A stretch of DNA of 64,000 nt from Glaciecola sp041380235 (GTDB lineage: Bacteria > Pseudomonadota > Gammaproteobacteria > Enterobacterales > Alteromonadaceae), in contig NZ_JBGIYY010000022.1 of NCBI RefSeq assembly GCF_041380235.1, forward strand, positions 14,761 through 78,760, given 5' to 3'. Below are positions 1 to 10,407 of this stretch, in pieces. The notes under the pieces are model-generated. The model was not told the origin of the DNA. It saw only the letters and a program-made list of their open reading frames with translations, and did not search any database. Each line of letters opens with the position of its first letter. Position 1 is the first letter of the stretch. The translations under genes and the position numbers were made by a program.

Positions 1-1
1 C

Positions 2-3000
2 CATGCTTTTGCCTGGGGAGAGTATGTTAAACAGCAAAATGTGCAGCAAATAACGACAGGCTTGTATATTTTGCTGGGCGCAATTGCCTTACTGCTGTTA
101 GCTGCGGTGTCGCTGTTTGTGATGTGTAGAGTAAACAAACACAAGCACATGCAAGATACTAAACATCAAGCACACATGCTTAACGTCTTGCCTGTAGGCT
201 TTGTGCATGTGGATTTGTCGGGTAAAATTATTTATGCCAATACCGCTGGCGCGAGCTATTTAGGTCGAGCTTCCGAAAAACTAATCAACAGTCAGTTTGT
301 TGCATGTTTTGACTCAACTAGCGCCGCTGAGGCGCAAAGCATTCTAACGGATAATAAGGCTAAGGTAAGAGCGCGGGCGACGGCCAGCAACTTGCATTTA
401 GTTATCCAGTCAAGTGAGATATTTACGCATACCCAAACAGCCTATCGCGTAATCACGCTTATTAACAACAATACTCTCCAACGTGAGCTTGATGAGACCT
501 CTAAAAAAGGGGCGTATCTGAACAGTCTGTTCACTGCTTGTGAGTATGGCTTAGTTAAATTGGATGTGAGCGAAGATACCTACACGCACGATTGCCTCTT
601 TGACGACTTACTGCAGTTAGGTCAGATTGAAGAAGGGCAAGCCGTTTCAGGATCAGCCTCGGTATCTGACTTTGTAAAACTGATTCATAATCACGATATT
701 GGAGAATGGACAAAAGCGATAAGTGCGGCCTCAGCGAAGGGTCTTGCAAAAGCTAGCTTTAGAATGCAACTTGCAGCATCTGCTGATAACGCGATATATG
801 TGCCGGTGGAGATTTCAATTGTCGGCGACAAAGAAGCACTATCGGAACAAGCAACTGAGGATGAAGAGCAAAAATTCACTCGTTTTACGGTGCTGGTAAA
901 AATAGCCTTGGCGGCTGAGAAACAAGCAACTAAAATCGATACCTTAAATCAGCAGCGCACCGCCATGGTAAACGCCATCCCCCATGCCGCGTATGCGATA
1001 GACAAGCAAGGTAACTTATTGTGGTCAAATACTCGGTTTAATGCCTTATTTAGTCGCTTATCGGCAAATGCTTCATGTAAAAACCTGTTTGAAGCGAGTC
1101 CGTTTCCTGCTGAGATCATGCAACTGCATAAGAACAGCTCGTTTTTGTCAAATCACACCGATGAAACGGAGTTTGATTATACTACTGTGCAGGGAGAAGC
1201 AATAAGCTTGAAGCTAGACTTAGGGTTTTATGCGACTACAGACCGTTTAAATCAGCAAAAAGAAATTGGTATCGTGGGCGTACTGCAAGATTTGAGTGAA
1301 ATCAAAAAAATTCAAAACAAGCTCGCGCAAGAGCGTGAGCGTAACCTTGAAACTAATCGCGAGCTTATCGAAGAGCAAGAAACCTTGGTGCGAGTAGGGA
1401 GTGAACTGCAGCAAGAGAAAGAGCATTCATCGCATCTGAGCGCCTTACTTGAGCAAGAACAAACAAGCTTGGTGCAAACCAGTTTAGCGCTTGCTCAAGA
1501 ACAAGAGCGGATGAGTAACTTTTTGAAGTTAGCGCCTGTTGCTATCGCCACAATCAATGCGGACGATGAAATCCTAAGTGCCAACAGAGTCATGCTTGAG
1601 CGCCTTCAATACACTGAAAAAGAGCTAAAAAAGGGCAATATTTATAAGCTATTCAGCGACCCGGCCGAGGCTGGCACTACTGCGAAACAGCTCAATAAAA
1701 CCGGTAGGTTGAGAGACTTTCATGTAAAACTAAAAGGTAAAGACGGTAAAATTTACCCCGGTGAACTAACCGTGGATGTCATTAATCAAGAAAAGCAAGA
1801 GTATTTGTTTTGGTTAATTGACCGCTCTGACGAACAATTTCAGCGGGATAAATTCGAGTCTTTGTTGCAGCACAGTGATATGCCTATGGCCATATTAGAA
1901 GACAAAGGCTTTGGGAAACTGAATCAAGCTGCATGTACATTTTTTGCGGTGCACGATGAAGAGGATTTATTTGGACAAACGCCTTACTGTGCTGAGCTCA
2001 ACCAAGACGAGGAAAGTGCACTAAGCTTAGCTCAGGTGGTTGATGATCTAAAAGTGAAACAAGCACCGACAACAATTGACTGGACTCATCGTGCTGGCGG
2101 GGATTTGCTGCCGTGCAAATTGACCTTCGTGCCAATCTATAAAGACCATGTGTTTGATTGTATTTTATGCATGTGGAGCGACCAAAGCGCTGCTCATAAA
2201 GCTGAGGTAGCCATTGCCGAAGCGATGGCTAAACGAGATGAAGCTCAACAGCAGCAAAAAGGCATCCAAGAACAATTAGTTCAGAGCCAAGAGCAGTTGA
2301 CTGACAGCGCACAAATGCTCGCCAGCACCAAGCAAGCATTACAAGGCGTGCAAGAAGACTTAGAGTATACAAAATCTGAGTTTGCTCAGTTACAAAAGCA
2401 ATATCATGAGCGCACACAAAGTCTTGAAACCCTTACACATACCTTAGACTTGTGTTCTGCTGAGCTTGCTGACACCGAACAACGCAGCGTTGCTTTGATT
2501 GCGGAATATGATGCTGCGACGCAGCACATCGAAACCTTGCAGGCGCAGCGTGATGAACTAGCACATGAATTGGCGCTTACTAAACAAGCATGCGATGCAG
2601 CCCAGCAAACGCTTGCTAGCAGAGACAGTGACGTAGATAAGGTGTCTGAATTACATCAACAACAAGCGCACAAACTAAATGAGTTACGAGAACAGTGCGA
2701 CAGTATGCAAGAGGCACTGCGTGTAAAAGATGAAGCAATTAAGAGCATGACTTCAGAACTAAATGATTTGCATGCTCAGGCCTTAAATAGCCAAGAAAAT
2801 TCGGCTTATTTAGAAAAGCAGCTGATTGAACAGCGGGAGCATCAACAGTCACTAGAGCAACAAAAGCAAGATCTTGAACAATGCTACAAAGCCGCTCATC
2901 AAGACATGCAGCAAAATGCTGAGCGTATGCGGCAGTTGCAAAGTGAGTTAGACCGAACGGATAAAACATCTAACCAAGAAGTCAGCGAAGCACAAATGCA

Positions 3001-3724
3001 ACACTCCCAAATCAAGCTCGAACTTGATGCTGCGCAGAGTGATTTGGCCGCATCGCAGGCAGCACTGAATTTAGCGCATGCTGCGGCAGCGCAGCTTGAA
3101 GCTGAAAAGCTGGCATATTTACAAACGGCAGCGGAGCTTGAGCAAGAGCTTGGTGAACTAAAATCATACAGCGAGAAGAATGAGTCGCAATTAGCGCAAT
3201 TTGCCGAGCAACAAAATATACATAAACAAGCAATTGACGACGAATTGGCTACTGTTCAGGAGCAGTATGTACGCGCACAAGAGTCATTAAAGGCTGCTCA
3301 TCAAGAATTGGCAGAGCGAAGCTCTCAGGCGAATGCCGATGCAAAATTGATTCGGGAAGATATGGAAAGGCTTCCAATGCCCAACAACCCTAAGATCTGG
3401 TTTGATCTTGTCGCATACTTACAAAGTCAAACGCAGATAGAATCTATGCAGTCAGGTCTTAAACAACTGCTAGATGAAATTGAGGTGAATATTGACGATA
3501 CCGAAGCAGCTCTGCAGCACGAGCAAGCCGACAGCATTAAGTCCAGTGTGGAAAAGTTAATCACGTTAGCCCAAAAAGTAAAATCAGACCCTTTGTTACA
3601 TCTCATTCAAAGCATTGCCAATGACTGTAAAAACGGTATGCTCGACAATGTGTCCATTCGCTGGCCGGCTGCTAAAAGTGGCCTGCAAAGCACATTAAGA
3701 GTCGTGTATTCGCACCTACACTAG
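2..3724 (+). CDS. Membrane-anchored multi-PAS coiled-coil signalling protein (5' end probably beyond window)
   Basis: The reading frame is open to the left edge. The first possible start inside the window is a GTG at 41 with no well-placed ribosome site, so the gene is probably cut by the window. Counting from that GTG, a membrane helix lies at about residues 8-28. PAS-like segments follow near 45-130, 310-420, 495-600 and 610-710, with short coiled coils between them. A very long Gln/Glu-rich coiled coil covers about 730-1120. The last 100 residues are helical and recall an Hpt bundle, but no HxxKG phosphorylation motif is visible. No kinase, GGDEF, EAL or methyl-acceptor domain is present. 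Probably a sensor or scaffold that needs a partner for output; partner unknown. Confidence 0.6.
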   Translation, partial: HAFAWGEYVKQQNVQQITTGLYILLGAIALLLLAAVSLFVMCRVNKHKHMQDTKHQAHMLNVLPVGFVHVDLSGKIIYANTAGASYLGRASEKLINSQFVACFDSTSAAEAQSILTDNKAKVRARATASNLHLVIQSSEIFTHTQTAYRVITLINNNTLQRELDETSKKGAYLNSLFTACEYGLVKLDVSEDTYTHDCLFDDLLQLGQIEEGQAVSGSASVSDFVKLIHNHDIGEWTKAISAASAKGLAKASFRMQLAASADNAIYVPVEISIVGDKEALSEQATEDEEQKFTRFTVLVKIALAAEKQATKIDTLNQQRTAMVNAIPHAAYAIDKQGNLLWSNTRFNALFSRLSANASCKNLFEASPFPAEIMQLHKNSSFLSNHTDETEFDYTTVQGEAISLKLDLGFYATTDRLNQQKEIGIVGVLQDLSEIKKIQNKLAQERERNLETNRELIEEQETLVRVGSELQQEKEHSSHLSALLEQEQTSLVQTSLALAQEQERMSNFLKLAPVAIATINADDEILSANRVMLERLQYTEKELKKGNIYKLFSDPAEAGTTAKQLNKTGRLRDFHVKLKGKDGKIYPGELTVDVINQEKQEYLFWLIDRSDEQFQRDKFESLLQHSDMPMAILEDKGFGKLNQAACTFFAVHDEEDLFGQTPYCAELNQDEESALSLAQVVDDLKVKQAPTTIDWTHRAGGDLLPCKLTFVPIYKDHVFDCILCMWSDQSAAHKAEVAIAEAMAKRDEAQQQQKGIQEQLVQSQEQLTDSAQMLASTKQALQGVQEDLEYTKSEFAQLQKQYHERTQSLETLTHTLDLCSAELADTEQRSVALIAEYDAATQHIETLQAQRDELAHELALTKQACDAAQQTLASRDSDVDKVSELHQQQAHKLNELREQCDSMQEALRVKDEAIKSMTSELNDLHAQALNSQENSAYLEKQLIEQREHQQSLEQQKQDLEQCYKAAHQDMQQNAERMRQLQSELDRTDKTSNQEVSEAQMQHSQIKLELDAAQSDLAASQAALNLAHAAAAQLEAEKLAYLQTAAELEQELGELKSYSEKNESQLAQFAEQQNIHKQAIDDELATVQEQYVRAQESLKAAHQELAERSSQANADAKLIREDMERLPMPNNPKIWFDLVAYLQSQTQIESMQSGLKQLLDEIEVNIDDTEAALQHEQADSIKSSVEKLITLAQKVKSDPLLHLIQSIANDCKNGMLDNVSIRWPAAKSGLQSTLRVVYSHLH

Positions 3725-3841
3725 TCGAAAGCACGGGGCAAAGACCTGGCACTTTAAAAGTCGCTAGTTTCTCTGAAATATAGGAAAGGGTTTTGCTATT
3801 ATAGTCTTTTGGCACCTTACACGTCGTGAGTTGAGAGCTTT

Positions 3842-6346
3842 TTGCTACCCGTTACCCAAATATTCCCTGCACTTAACGCAAATTTAGATGCAGGTAACGC
3901 TATTGTGGTTGCGCCTCCTGGGGCTGGCAAATCCACAGCATTGCCTTTGTATTTACTCAAAATGTCTCGTTTTGCCAATAGCAAAATCATTATGTTGCAG
4001 CCGCGCCGAGTGGCCGCTCGCAATATTGCATTGTACCTAGCTAAACAGTTAGGGGAGGAGGTAGGCCGCACAGTGGGCTATCGTGTTCGCGGCGAAAATA
4101 AAACAAGCGCGGCAACCCGACTCGAAATCGTGACCGAAGGTATTTTAACACGGATGCTGCAATCGTCTCCTGAATTACCCGGTGTTGGGCTTGTAATCTT
4201 TGACGAGTTTCATGAGCGTAGTGTGCATGCGGATTTCTCGTTAGCGTTATGCTTAGAAGTGCAGCAAGCCTTAAGAGACGATTTACCACTACTGGTAATG
4301 TCTGCCACGCTTGATATTGAAGCCCTGCAAAAAGTACTGCCTGATGTGCCTATATTAGAATCGACAGGAAGAGCCTTCCCTGTGGATATCCAACATATTG
4401 AAAAGGTGTCAAAGCTGCCTATCACCACGCAGATTAAAAACCTAGTGTTGAGTGTGTTTAGGCAGCATCAACACGACATTTTGGTATTTTTACCTGGCGC
4501 ATTTGAAATAAAAAAAACTGCGGCAGAATTAGCGTCTGCTTTAGGCGAGGATGCCGCAATTCATATGTTATTTTCGGAGCTTAAAAAAGAGCAACAGCAA
4601 GACGCAATTTTACCCGACCCCCACGGCAAACGAAAAATTGTGCTCGCGACCAATATTGCCGAAACCAGTTTAACTATCGAAGGAATTGAAGTCGTGGTAG
4701 ATAGCGGCATCGAAAAACGCGCTATCTTTGATGTGCGCCGTGGCATCACCCAGCTGACCACGCAAAAAATATCGCAGGCTTCCGCAACGCAAAGAGCCGG
4801 TAGAGCCGGCCGTTTGATGCCCGGAACCTGCTATCGATTATGGCCAAAGGAGCAGCATCACCGGCTTGCTCGCCAGTCGGCTCCAGAGATCCTGCAAACC
4901 GATCTTTCTGGTTTCGTTTTAGAGGCGTCGATTTGGGGAAGTGCAATCGAAGACCTGATCCTAATTGATTGCCCAACGCCAGCGCAAGTGCAACAGGCCC
5001 AAAATACATTACGGCTCGCTGGCCTGTTAGACAATGGCAATAAAGCCACGAAACTAGGCCGAGATGTGAATCGATTGGGCGGCAACGTTCACGTAGCTGC
5101 TATGTTGTTTGCAAGTGAAAAACTCGGGGTAGCGCAGCAAAGCTTAGCGTGTGCAATTGCGGCCTTGTTAGAGAGCAAAGATCCCCTACCCAACAGTGGG
5201 TCGGTAGAGCTTTATGAGCGCTTGATGTTGCTCAAAAACCAAAGTAAGCACAGTATTTGGCCCTTAGTTCGCCAATGGCACGCGAAGCTTGGCATTGAGC
5301 TGCAGCCTTGGCCCTTAGAGGACATCGGTTTATTGCTAGGACTAGGATTTGGACAGTGGATTGCTAAGCAAACCGCAAAAGGTCGATTTTTACTTGCAAA
5401 CGGCAGTGGTGCTAGTCTAGGTAGCAGCCAGCATCACGCACAAAGCCACGATTCAAACCATGCGATATTGGCCTGTGATTGGGTAGTGGTTTGCAACATG
5501 CAAATTACCGATAAGCAAAGTGATAACGCGCTTATTCGCTATGCTCAAGGAATTACGTTAGAGACATTGCAAAAACATTTTCCTGATGCGTTTACTGAGC
5601 GTAAAGATGTTGTGTGGGACATGCAAAAACAAAAAATAAGTGCGAGCTTGAGTCGTCATTTTGGGAGCATTCAGGTTAGTAACACTCCACTTGGCTCACC
5701 TCCAAAAGACAGGGCTTTGTTAACATGGAAGGGCTTATTAGAAACTAAACTGGCAAAAGATGGTTTGGCGGCAATCCCTCTAGATTTCAGAAGTAAGCAG
5801 TTGATTGTGCGTGTTGAATTAGCCAGAGCGTTTCTCAATAAAAGTGCAAATAAAACCCCACTACCGGATCTCTCTGCAGCGGGCCTAAGGTCTTCTATCT
5901 ACCACTGGCTCTTACCGTATTTGGAAGATAAAACAAGCTGGCAACAGCTAATAAACTTGCCGTTTTATCAATTGCTTAGCAATTTACTGAATTACCAACA
6001 GCTGTCATTGCTTGAGGAACTGCTCCCAGAAAATTGGCTGATCCCCACAGGCAGAAAAGCCGCTCTTGAATATTCAGAGCAGGGCACGGCAACTCTCTCA
6101 GTGAGAATGCAGGAAATGTATGGCTTACAAAAACATCCTGTGCTGTTAAACGGCAGCTTAGCAATTACCTGTGAGTTACTGTCGCCTGCACAACGGCCGC
6201 TGCAAACTACTCAGGATATTGTGGGCTTTTGGGCAGGGAGTTACGTGCCCATTCAAAAGGAAATGAAGGGGCGATACCCTAGGCATTTTTGGCCAGACGA
6301 TCCTGCCCATGCTAAGGCTACCGCTGCCACGAAAAAGAAAATGTAA
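3842..6346 (+). CDS. hrpB: ATP-dependent helicase HrpB
   Basis: A DEAH-box helicase of full family length (834 aa). Walker A GAGKST is at residues 27-32, the DEFH box at 121-124, SAT about 50 residues later, and motif VI QRAGRAGR at 317-324. The HrpB-type C-terminal region follows, including the conserved ending near FWAGSY and RYPRHFWPDDP. The start is a TTG at 3842: an in-frame stop lies only 15 bases upstream and the N-terminal LPVTQIFPAL matches the usual HrpB beginning. The RNA or nucleic-acid substrate of HrpB is not well defined; the fold is certain, the role less so. It stands as a single gene on the + strand. Confidence 0.95.
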   Translation: MLPVTQIFPALNANLDAGNAIVVAPPGAGKSTALPLYLLKMSRFANSKIIMLQPRRVAARNIALYLAKQLGEEVGRTVGYRVRGENKTSAATRLEIVTEGILTRMLQSSPELPGVGLVIFDEFHERSVHADFSLALCLEVQQALRDDLPLLVMSATLDIEALQKVLPDVPILESTGRAFPVDIQHIEKVSKLPITTQIKNLVLSVFRQHQHDILVFLPGAFEIKKTAAELASALGEDAAIHMLFSELKKEQQQDAILPDPHGKRKIVLATNIAETSLTIEGIEVVVDSGIEKRAIFDVRRGITQLTTQKISQASATQRAGRAGRLMPGTCYRLWPKEQHHRLARQSAPEILQTDLSGFVLEASIWGSAIEDLILIDCPTPAQVQQAQNTLRLAGLLDNGNKATKLGRDVNRLGGNVHVAAMLFASEKLGVAQQSLACAIAALLESKDPLPNSGSVELYERLMLLKNQSKHSIWPLVRQWHAKLGIELQPWPLEDIGLLLGLGFGQWIAKQTAKGRFLLANGSGASLGSSQHHAQSHDSNHAILACDWVVVCNMQITDKQSDNALIRYAQGITLETLQKHFPDAFTERKDVVWDMQKQKISASLSRHFGSIQVSNTPLGSPPKDRALLTWKGLLETKLAKDGLAAIPLDFRSKQLIVRVELARAFLNKSANKTPLPDLSAAGLRSSIYHWLLPYLEDKTSWQQLINLPFYQLLSNLLNYQQLSLLEELLPENWLIPTGRKAALEYSEQGTATLSVRMQEMYGLQKHPVLLNGSLAITCELLSPAQRPLQTTQDIVGFWAGSYVPIQKEMKGRYPRHFWPDDPAHAKATAATKKKM

Positions 6347-6453
6347 TGTTTAGTCATGAATGCCTTAGCTGCAATTTGATGCGATGCTGCGCCTTTTGTG
6401 GATTTTGCATGTATTATTGCTCAACATATTGTATGAGGTGACAAAGCAAATCC

Positions 6454-8202
6454 ATGGGTAGCCTGATGAAAACCGCATCACTTAATAATATGTTATTTAT
6501 TTTGCTTTATACCTGCTTGGCATCGGCGTCACTAGCGACTGAGATACAAGATGGTGAAGAAACAGGAAACCCACTATCAAACAGTTCGCTCGCAAACTGT
6601 CAAAGTACGCACAACAGTGAAGCCATTTTCAAAATTGACAGTATCACTATTAATACGCAGCCTATTTTTGATGAAGACGCGCCTGACGCTATCACTTTGC
6701 ATAAATGGGCCAACGCGCTGCATGTTATCACCAAGCCCTTTGTAATAGCCGAGCGCTTGCCCTTTGATGAAGGCGATGAGGTAACGCCGGCCGACATTGT
6801 GGAGGCCGAAGCGCTATTGCGTCGCGAGCGATACATAGCCAACGCAGACATTCGGGCTGAGTTCAATTGCGCGTCCTCGCGTGTGAATTTGCATGCCACA
6901 ACCTATGATAATTGGTCATTTATCCCTAGTCTATCGTTTAGCCGAAGCGGCGGCGAAAACAGCACAATTGTTGGCGTAAGAGAAGACAACCTATTGGGCC
7001 TAGGTATTCGAAGTACTTTTCGTTATCGCCAGGATGAGCAACGCTCGGGCTATCAATTTGCTATGCGTTCGGCATTTCCTTGGGTACGCCATTCGAATGT
7101 TTCGCTGGCGCTTGCCGACAATGACGATGGAGAATTATACAGTTTCGCCTTTGATAAGCCCTTTTATCATTTGGGCAGCACCTATAGTATTTTGGCTTTT
7201 GTCCAGAGTAATAATCGGATTGAAGACATCTTTCAAAATGGCGACACGCGCAATAGCTTATCTGTTGATGAATTAAATTTGCGTGCTGCATATGGTATTC
7301 AAATTAACGCAAATAATGAACAAACTCAGCGTTTGATTATGGGTGTTGATCGCGAACGCATTGAGTTTGCTGCAGGGCTCGATAGCGTCACTCAGCAAGG
7401 CGAGTTTTTTGATAGATTGGCGATTATCAGTGCACTAGGCCTGAATGAAAATAGCTTGGCTTTTGTCCCGCAGTCGCGTGATTTTATCTATCCGTGGATA
7501 GGCTATGAATTTGTTCAGCGCGATATTCATGTGATGCAGGATATCTACTTTATTCGACAGCCAGAAGATATCAATTTAGGTTGGGAATTTTATGTGCAGG
7601 TGGGCGTTGAGCTTAATTCCGATGCGGCTGGAATAGGCACTCATACTCAGTTCCGCCTGCGAAAAGGAGCCTTCCTAGGTGAGGCACTGTTACTTGCCAG
7701 CGTAGACTTGCAAAGCATCTTAAACACCGACATAAAAAACTTCGCGCGCATCGATGGACAACTGGAATACTTCTACCGCGCATCTCCTTTACTGGGCTAT
7801 TATGCGCGTTTGTCGGGCACGGCGTCTGAAAATCAGTTTCGCGATCGTCCGATTGTGATTGATGATGACAACGGCGTAAGAGGATATCCGCTGCAATATC
7901 AACATGGCGATAATCGCTTTTCTGCAAGCCTTGAAACGCGTTTTTACACAGGCTACAACTTCTATCAGTTATTTGAACTTGGCTTTGCTGCTTTTGCCGA
8001 TGTGGGCAGAGCGAGTGGTGGAGAATTTTCCAGTTTAAACGAGGACGGTGACATCCTCGCCAGTGCCGGTTTTGGCGCAAGACTGTATTCAAATAAGGCC
8101 AGTAATCCCGGTGTGGTGCATCTCGATATTGCAATGCCTTTAGGTGACGGAGAAAGTGTGAATAGCTGGGAGTGGAGTATTCAGCTAAGACGCGGCTTTT
8201 GA
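6454..8202 (+). CDS. BamA/TamA-like outer-membrane beta-barrel protein (surface antigen D15 type)
   Basis: A 582-aa exported protein. The N-terminal hydrophobic signal ends near an A-T-E site (about residue 29). A single POTRA-like segment (about residues 50-125, with YIANADIRAEF as its last strand) precedes a long barrel with alternating aromatic strands. It ends in the terminal phenylalanine typical of BAM substrates. The YPLQYQHGDNRFSASLETR region corresponds to the D15/Omp85 core. Omp85 members with one POTRA can be translocases, patatin-linked barrels or stress-related barrels, so cargo cannot be assigned. ATG at 6454 follows a GAGG at about 6435; ATG 6466 is an alternative. Its 3' end overlaps the convergent gene by 18 bp. 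Confidence 0.75.
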   Translation: MGSLMKTASLNNMLFILLYTCLASASLATEIQDGEETGNPLSNSSLANCQSTHNSEAIFKIDSITINTQPIFDEDAPDAITLHKWANALHVITKPFVIAERLPFDEGDEVTPADIVEAEALLRRERYIANADIRAEFNCASSRVNLHATTYDNWSFIPSLSFSRSGGENSTIVGVREDNLLGLGIRSTFRYRQDEQRSGYQFAMRSAFPWVRHSNVSLALADNDDGELYSFAFDKPFYHLGSTYSILAFVQSNNRIEDIFQNGDTRNSLSVDELNLRAAYGIQINANNEQTQRLIMGVDRERIEFAAGLDSVTQQGEFFDRLAIISALGLNENSLAFVPQSRDFIYPWIGYEFVQRDIHVMQDIYFIRQPEDINLGWEFYVQVGVELNSDAAGIGTHTQFRLRKGAFLGEALLLASVDLQSILNTDIKNFARIDGQLEYFYRASPLLGYYARLSGTASENQFRDRPIVIDDDNGVRGYPLQYQHGDNRFSASLETRFYTGYNFYQLFELGFAAFADVGRASGGEFSSLNEDGDILASAGFGARLYSNKASNPGVVHLDIAMPLGDGESVNSWEWSIQLRRGF

Positions 8203-8898
8203 TAGCGTCAATGTGATTTTATAATCGGTTTTTTGCCACATTTTTCCCACTTGGTAAAACATTGCGACCATCAGTACAGAAAACCACCATTCGTAGGCGT
8301 TTTCCCAGTTATCCCATCCGTCGTCCCATAAAAAGCCAAGCAGTGCGCTTATGATGGCAGTGCTCACTAGCACCAAACAGATCCAAGTTAAGCGTTTTTG
8401 ATAAATCGCTATGTTTAGTGATGAGGTATCCAATTTCTCAAGATGGCGAAGCAAAATCAAATGAGCAAAAGACGTGAAGGCAAAATAAAAGATAACACCA
8501 ATTCTTCTGGCCAATGCGTATGGCTCACCCACCGCGCCAAGCGTTACGGTATATACAATTAACGCCAGCGCAGCAAACAAACCCATAGCAGTAATCAAAC
8601 GTGGCTTGATTCGGCCATCGCTGATGCTTTGAAGCCAATGCTTAAGCATCAACCAATAAGCCGCCATAAATACCGCAGTTGGGATCAAAAGGCCCTTAAA
8701 AAAGAAAAATTCTGGATATTGACGTCCGGTGGCGCTAATAGAATGGCATTGTTGCCAATAGGGTATGCACAGGGCTAAGTTGTCAAAAAAAATAGAGATC
8801 GCCAAAGTTAAATGGACGGAGATAAATGGCAAAAAAACGCAAACTAACGCAATGATATAGGGTAGTTGTGTGCCTGATGTTTGTATTGTTTTAAGCAT
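8185..8898 (-). CDS. Frag1/DRAM-like six-helix membrane protein
   Basis: A 237-aa integral membrane protein with about six hydrophobic segments. The pattern of an extracytoplasmic CIPYWQQCHSISATGRQYPE loop followed by a helix, and the spacing of the helices, resemble the Frag1/DRAM/Sfk1 family. That assignment is by eye only. Members are poorly characterised in bacteria. It overlaps the 3' end of the outer-membrane protein gene on the other strand and has no operon partner. Confidence 0.6.
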   Translation of the reverse strand: MLKTIQTSGTQLPYIIALVCVFLPFISVHLTLAISIFFDNLALCIPYWQQCHSISATGRQYPEFFFFKGLLIPTAVFMAAYWLMLKHWLQSISDGRIKPRLITAMGLFAALALIVYTVTLGAVGEPYALARRIGVIFYFAFTSFAHLILLRHLEKLDTSSLNIAIYQKRLTWICLVLVSTAIISALLGFLWDDGWDNWENAYEWWFSVLMVAMFYQVGKMWQKTDYKITLTLSKAAS

Positions 8899-9039
8899 AG
8901 ACAGACCTTAGGTTTTAATGACGTCTTTTAGGATATTTCAGACCGCATTTGCTTAAAGAGGTTCAGCGGGTGCATGCTCCACAACCTTGTCTGATCTTTT
9001 GCTTTGCCAAAATAGATCCTTGATACCTATCGGGCAAAC

Positions 9040-10236
9040 TTAATGTTCGATGTTTAGTAGCGACCAAACCAATAAATGATCAGACGATGAGGCCCTGTCT
9101 TTGACTAAACGGTAGGTCTCTTCGTTTTTGCTAGGCCAATACACCCCATTTTCAACTACCGCTAAGCCATAATTCGATGGCAAAACGTAGTCAGCACGCA
9201 TACCCCAACCGGCGGTATGGTATTTAGATATAGGGTTTTCAGGTACATGCAAATCACCACCTTTGCTTTGTGGAATAGCACGGTCGTTAACTAGTGGGCT
9301 ATTCAGTAAACCAGTGATCGCCTCTTTACGAGAACTACCTTCGGTGCTTGATGCGTTCAAATCGCCTAATATCACAAATCTTGAATTTTCGGCCAATCCT
9401 CCGCGCATGCCATTGTCATCATAAATATAATCAGCCTTATTTGGCGTGATGTAGTCGAGCCACAGACGCACTTCATCATGATTGCGGGTGCCGTTGCGAT
9501 CCTCGCTGCCATCAAACACCGGCGGGGTAGGATGAGAGGCTAATAAATGAATCGGGGTGCCATTTACTATTACTGGAATATCCCAATGAGATTTTGACGA
9601 CAGTGGAAATTGCTCCCATATTTGGTCGTTGTAAAACGCTTCGCCTGTTTCAGGCACTATTGGCCGGAGTGCATCGGGCATATCCTTCCACTTAAAGTTC
9701 TGAAAGGTGCGCACCTTTGCTGTATCAATTGGGAAGCGAGATAACACCATCATGCCATAATGACCCTCAAAAAAGCCAAAGCCCCACGCGTCCCCTTGGG
9801 TGCCGGTGGCCTCTCCGTCTCCTGTTAAATCATAAGGACTAGGTTTGCCCGTATTAACTGGCGCATAGTAATAATACGGGTAGTCAATGGCTGATAACGA
9901 TGCGTTTTGCGCCACATTCAAATAGCGCTCAATAAATACTTCAACACCTTGAGCAGGGTCTGGTATGTAATCAAATTCATTCAATAAAATAATGTCGGGG
10001 CGCACTCGCTGGATAATTTCAGCGATATTTTTGATTTGTTGATTGCCCTTTTTAAGCTGTTCGATTAACACTTGGTCGGTCGTTAACTCTGCGTTTCGGC
10101 CCACATAGTTGCTGGCATCCATACTGACGTTGAATGCCGCTATTTTAATTTGTGGGGTGGCAGCTGTGGTCGTTTTCAATTGCATGCAAGCAGTCAATGT
10201 AGTTATAAGTAAAAAACTCAAAAGAAGTTTAAACAT
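9040..10236 (-). CDS. Secreted endonuclease/exonuclease/phosphatase (EEP) family lipoprotein
   Basis: A 398-aa protein with a lipoprotein signal (LLITTLTAC, cysteine at residue 17), so it is probably anchored in the envelope. The EEP-fold motifs are in order: LLNEFDYIP (metal-binding Glu), a substrate-loop histidine in HLLASHPTPP, GDLNAS (catalytic Asp and Asn) and SSDHLLVWS (catalytic Asp-His). This family hydrolyses phosphodiesters such as extracellular DNA, sphingomyelin or other phosphate esters; the substrate here is unknown. It is divergent from the TlpA-DUF3570 block, with 249 bp between. Confidence 0.85.
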   Translation of the reverse strand: MFKLLLSFLLITTLTACMQLKTTTAATPQIKIAAFNVSMDASNYVGRNAELTTDQVLIEQLKKGNQQIKNIAEIIQRVRPDIILLNEFDYIPDPAQGVEVFIERYLNVAQNASLSAIDYPYYYYAPVNTGKPSPYDLTGDGEATGTQGDAWGFGFFEGHYGMMVLSRFPIDTAKVRTFQNFKWKDMPDALRPIVPETGEAFYNDQIWEQFPLSSKSHWDIPVIVNGTPIHLLASHPTPPVFDGSEDRNGTRNHDEVRLWLDYITPNKADYIYDDNGMRGGLAENSRFVILGDLNASSTEGSSRKEAITGLLNSPLVNDRAIPQSKGGDLHVPENPISKYHTAGWGMRADYVLPSNYGLAVVENGVYWPSKNEETYRLVKDRASSSDHLLVWSLLNIEH

Positions 10237-10407
10237 CTTAGTCTCAAATACGAATGTCGTCGTGCGTCACAATAATAGAATTCGTTCAATAAATACAGAT
10301 TAAAACCTTATATGTAGTGCGTATTTGCTAGTAGGCGTGCCCTAGAATTTAATTGAACACGCATAGTTAGTAAGCAGCATGATGTAAAAATAACATGAAA
10401 TAAAAGA

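Noticed and set aside
7613..8134. 173-codon minus-strand frame inside the outer-membrane protein gene
   Set aside because: It is antisense to a strongly supported barrel gene, with Cys/His/Arg-rich composition typical of shadow frames.
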